Shown here piece by piece: positions 21,315-22,036 of a DNA stretch of 22,036 nucleotides (within the stretch, counting starts at the first letter, position 1; every line of letters starts with the position of its first letter). The stretch is taken from the NCBI GenBank assembly GCA_025765595.1, contig JAIVFH010000403.1, positions 1 through 22,036 on the forward strand, in the 5' to 3' direction. The DNA comes from Obelidium mucronatum. Taxonomy: Eukaryota > Chytridiomycota > Chytridiomycetes > Chytridiales > Chytriomycetaceae. Both the position numbers and the translations under genes were made by a program. The notes beneath the pieces are model-generated. The model had not been told where the DNA came from. It saw only the letters and a list, made by a program, of their open reading frames with translations, and searched no databases.

Positions 21315-22036
21315 TTAGAACTCAACTTTGTAGGTCTTTCTAAAATACTCTTCCCATCCACCGCTCCCCAGCCTAATCTCTTTGTACAGATCCACAAACC
21401 TAGAACCCATTTCTTTTTGTGCGGCTGTTAATTCCAGAACTTCGTGGTCTGGATCTCTGGGGCCCAAGCAAAATGGTGTGGTCTTGGTTTCCCATTCCCA
21501 AACGATTCCTTCTCCATAAGAATCGAATGCCGCAAACTCAAATTTCATGAATTCGGCGTCTTTGGAGATGTGCTTATTCGCCATTACACCTCCTGCCAGA
21601 TAGAATTGTTCAGTGTGACACATGATTCGCTTCAAGTAATACCATTCCACCACAGTGGCCTTAGACGCTCATCCGTGTGAAACAATCCTCCGCATATGTT
21701 TCCTTTTGAGTTTCGGTATCCGATAGTTCCGCCATAACTGGGAGTGAAGCGATAGGGAACTCGAATTAGATCCCATGAAATCCACTGTGTTCGTGTTAAA
21801 AACTATGTGCCTCTCAATTAAACTCACATATGTCTCCTTGTCGCCATATACACGATGATATGTAATTCCATCCCGTTCCACTTTGCTGTTCATCTTGCAA
21901 ACCAACAGCATGGCATGAAGGACACCCGTTCTTCCCTTGTCGACTACAACAACACCACTTTCCATTTCATGCTGAGAGGACCGCGGCTTATCTTTCTGCA
22001 TGTATCTCAATGTACTCGAGTACTTTGAAAACTGCG
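21315..22036 (-). CDS. GT71/MNN1-like mannosyltransferase, 3' part (runs off the window)
   Basis: Three exon segments on the minus strand (21828-22036, 21643-21784, 21315-21592) encode about 209 residues; the 5' end lies beyond the window. Introns are 43 bp (donor GTGAGT, acceptor AACACAG) and 50 bp (donor GTATTA, branch CACTGAAC, acceptor GGCAG). Visible motifs are MESGVVVVDKGRTG, YGDKETYW, GNICGGLFHTDERLRPLWWN joined to GGVMANKH, and TTPFCLGPRD. These match the Mannosyl_trans3 family (PF11051), Golgi type II membrane enzymes that add mannose to glycoproteins or wall mannan. The Asp of the metal-binding motif and the membrane anchor would lie upstream, outside the window. Confidence 0.8.

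Overview
The window reads as nuclear DNA of a fungus. The evidence is short spliceosomal introns (about 41-113 bp) in almost every gene, a Zn2Cys6 transcription factor with a Fungal_trans domain, a fungal-type TRAPPC11, an Sfp1-type zinc-finger protein, a GT71-like mannosyltransferase, and several small secreted cysteine-rich proteins. An early-diverging lineage such as a chytrid would fit, but that is inference. Gene spacing is tight (65-190 bp between many genes). There are no phages, insertion sequences, CRISPR arrays, rRNAs or recognisable tRNAs. Exon models were built by hand from frame continuity, GT..AG sites, branch-like CTRAY motifs and family conservation.

Layout. 1-680: a small repeat and otherwise featureless DNA. 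681-2628 (+): secreted, probably GPI-anchored cysteine-rich protein with five near-identical 50-residue modules. 2756-6263 (+): 1031-aa Zn2Cys6 transcription factor, 8 exons. 6370-10962 (-): 1376-aa TRAPPC11 homologue, 8 exons, whose first exon is an extreme GC-rich island. A 65-bp divergent promoter separates it from two adjacent secreted 4-cysteine-module proteins (11028-11561 and 11675-12275, +). 12349-13199 (+): GST of the etherase-like type with one frame break. 13353-14038 (+): Arf GTPase. 14153-14472 (-): 87-aa secreted 8-cysteine mini-protein. 15003-16687 (+): CNDP-type M20 dipeptidase. 16877-19785 (-): Sfp1/JAZF1-like three-finger protein with frame breaks inside two fingers. 20034-20429 (-): doubtful Ser-rich ORF. 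20430-21314: no gene seen. 21315-22036 (-): 3' part of a GT71-like mannosyltransferase running off the right edge.

How the genes relate. Most are unrelated housekeeping genes: vesicle trafficking (TRAPPC11, Arf), peptide turnover, glutathione conjugation, glycosylation and regulation. The link across the window is a recurring extracellular module, C-x(6-13)-C-x5-C-x(4-18)-C. It occurs in three genes: repeated nearly identically in the GPI-anchored-like protein, and four diverged copies in each of the tandem small secreted proteins. Together with the 8-cysteine mini-protein, this lineage-specific secretome is the most novel content. Other points of note are several intron donors with T at position +3, the GC-rich first exon of TRAPPC11, and one-base frame breaks in the GST and Sfp1-like genes.
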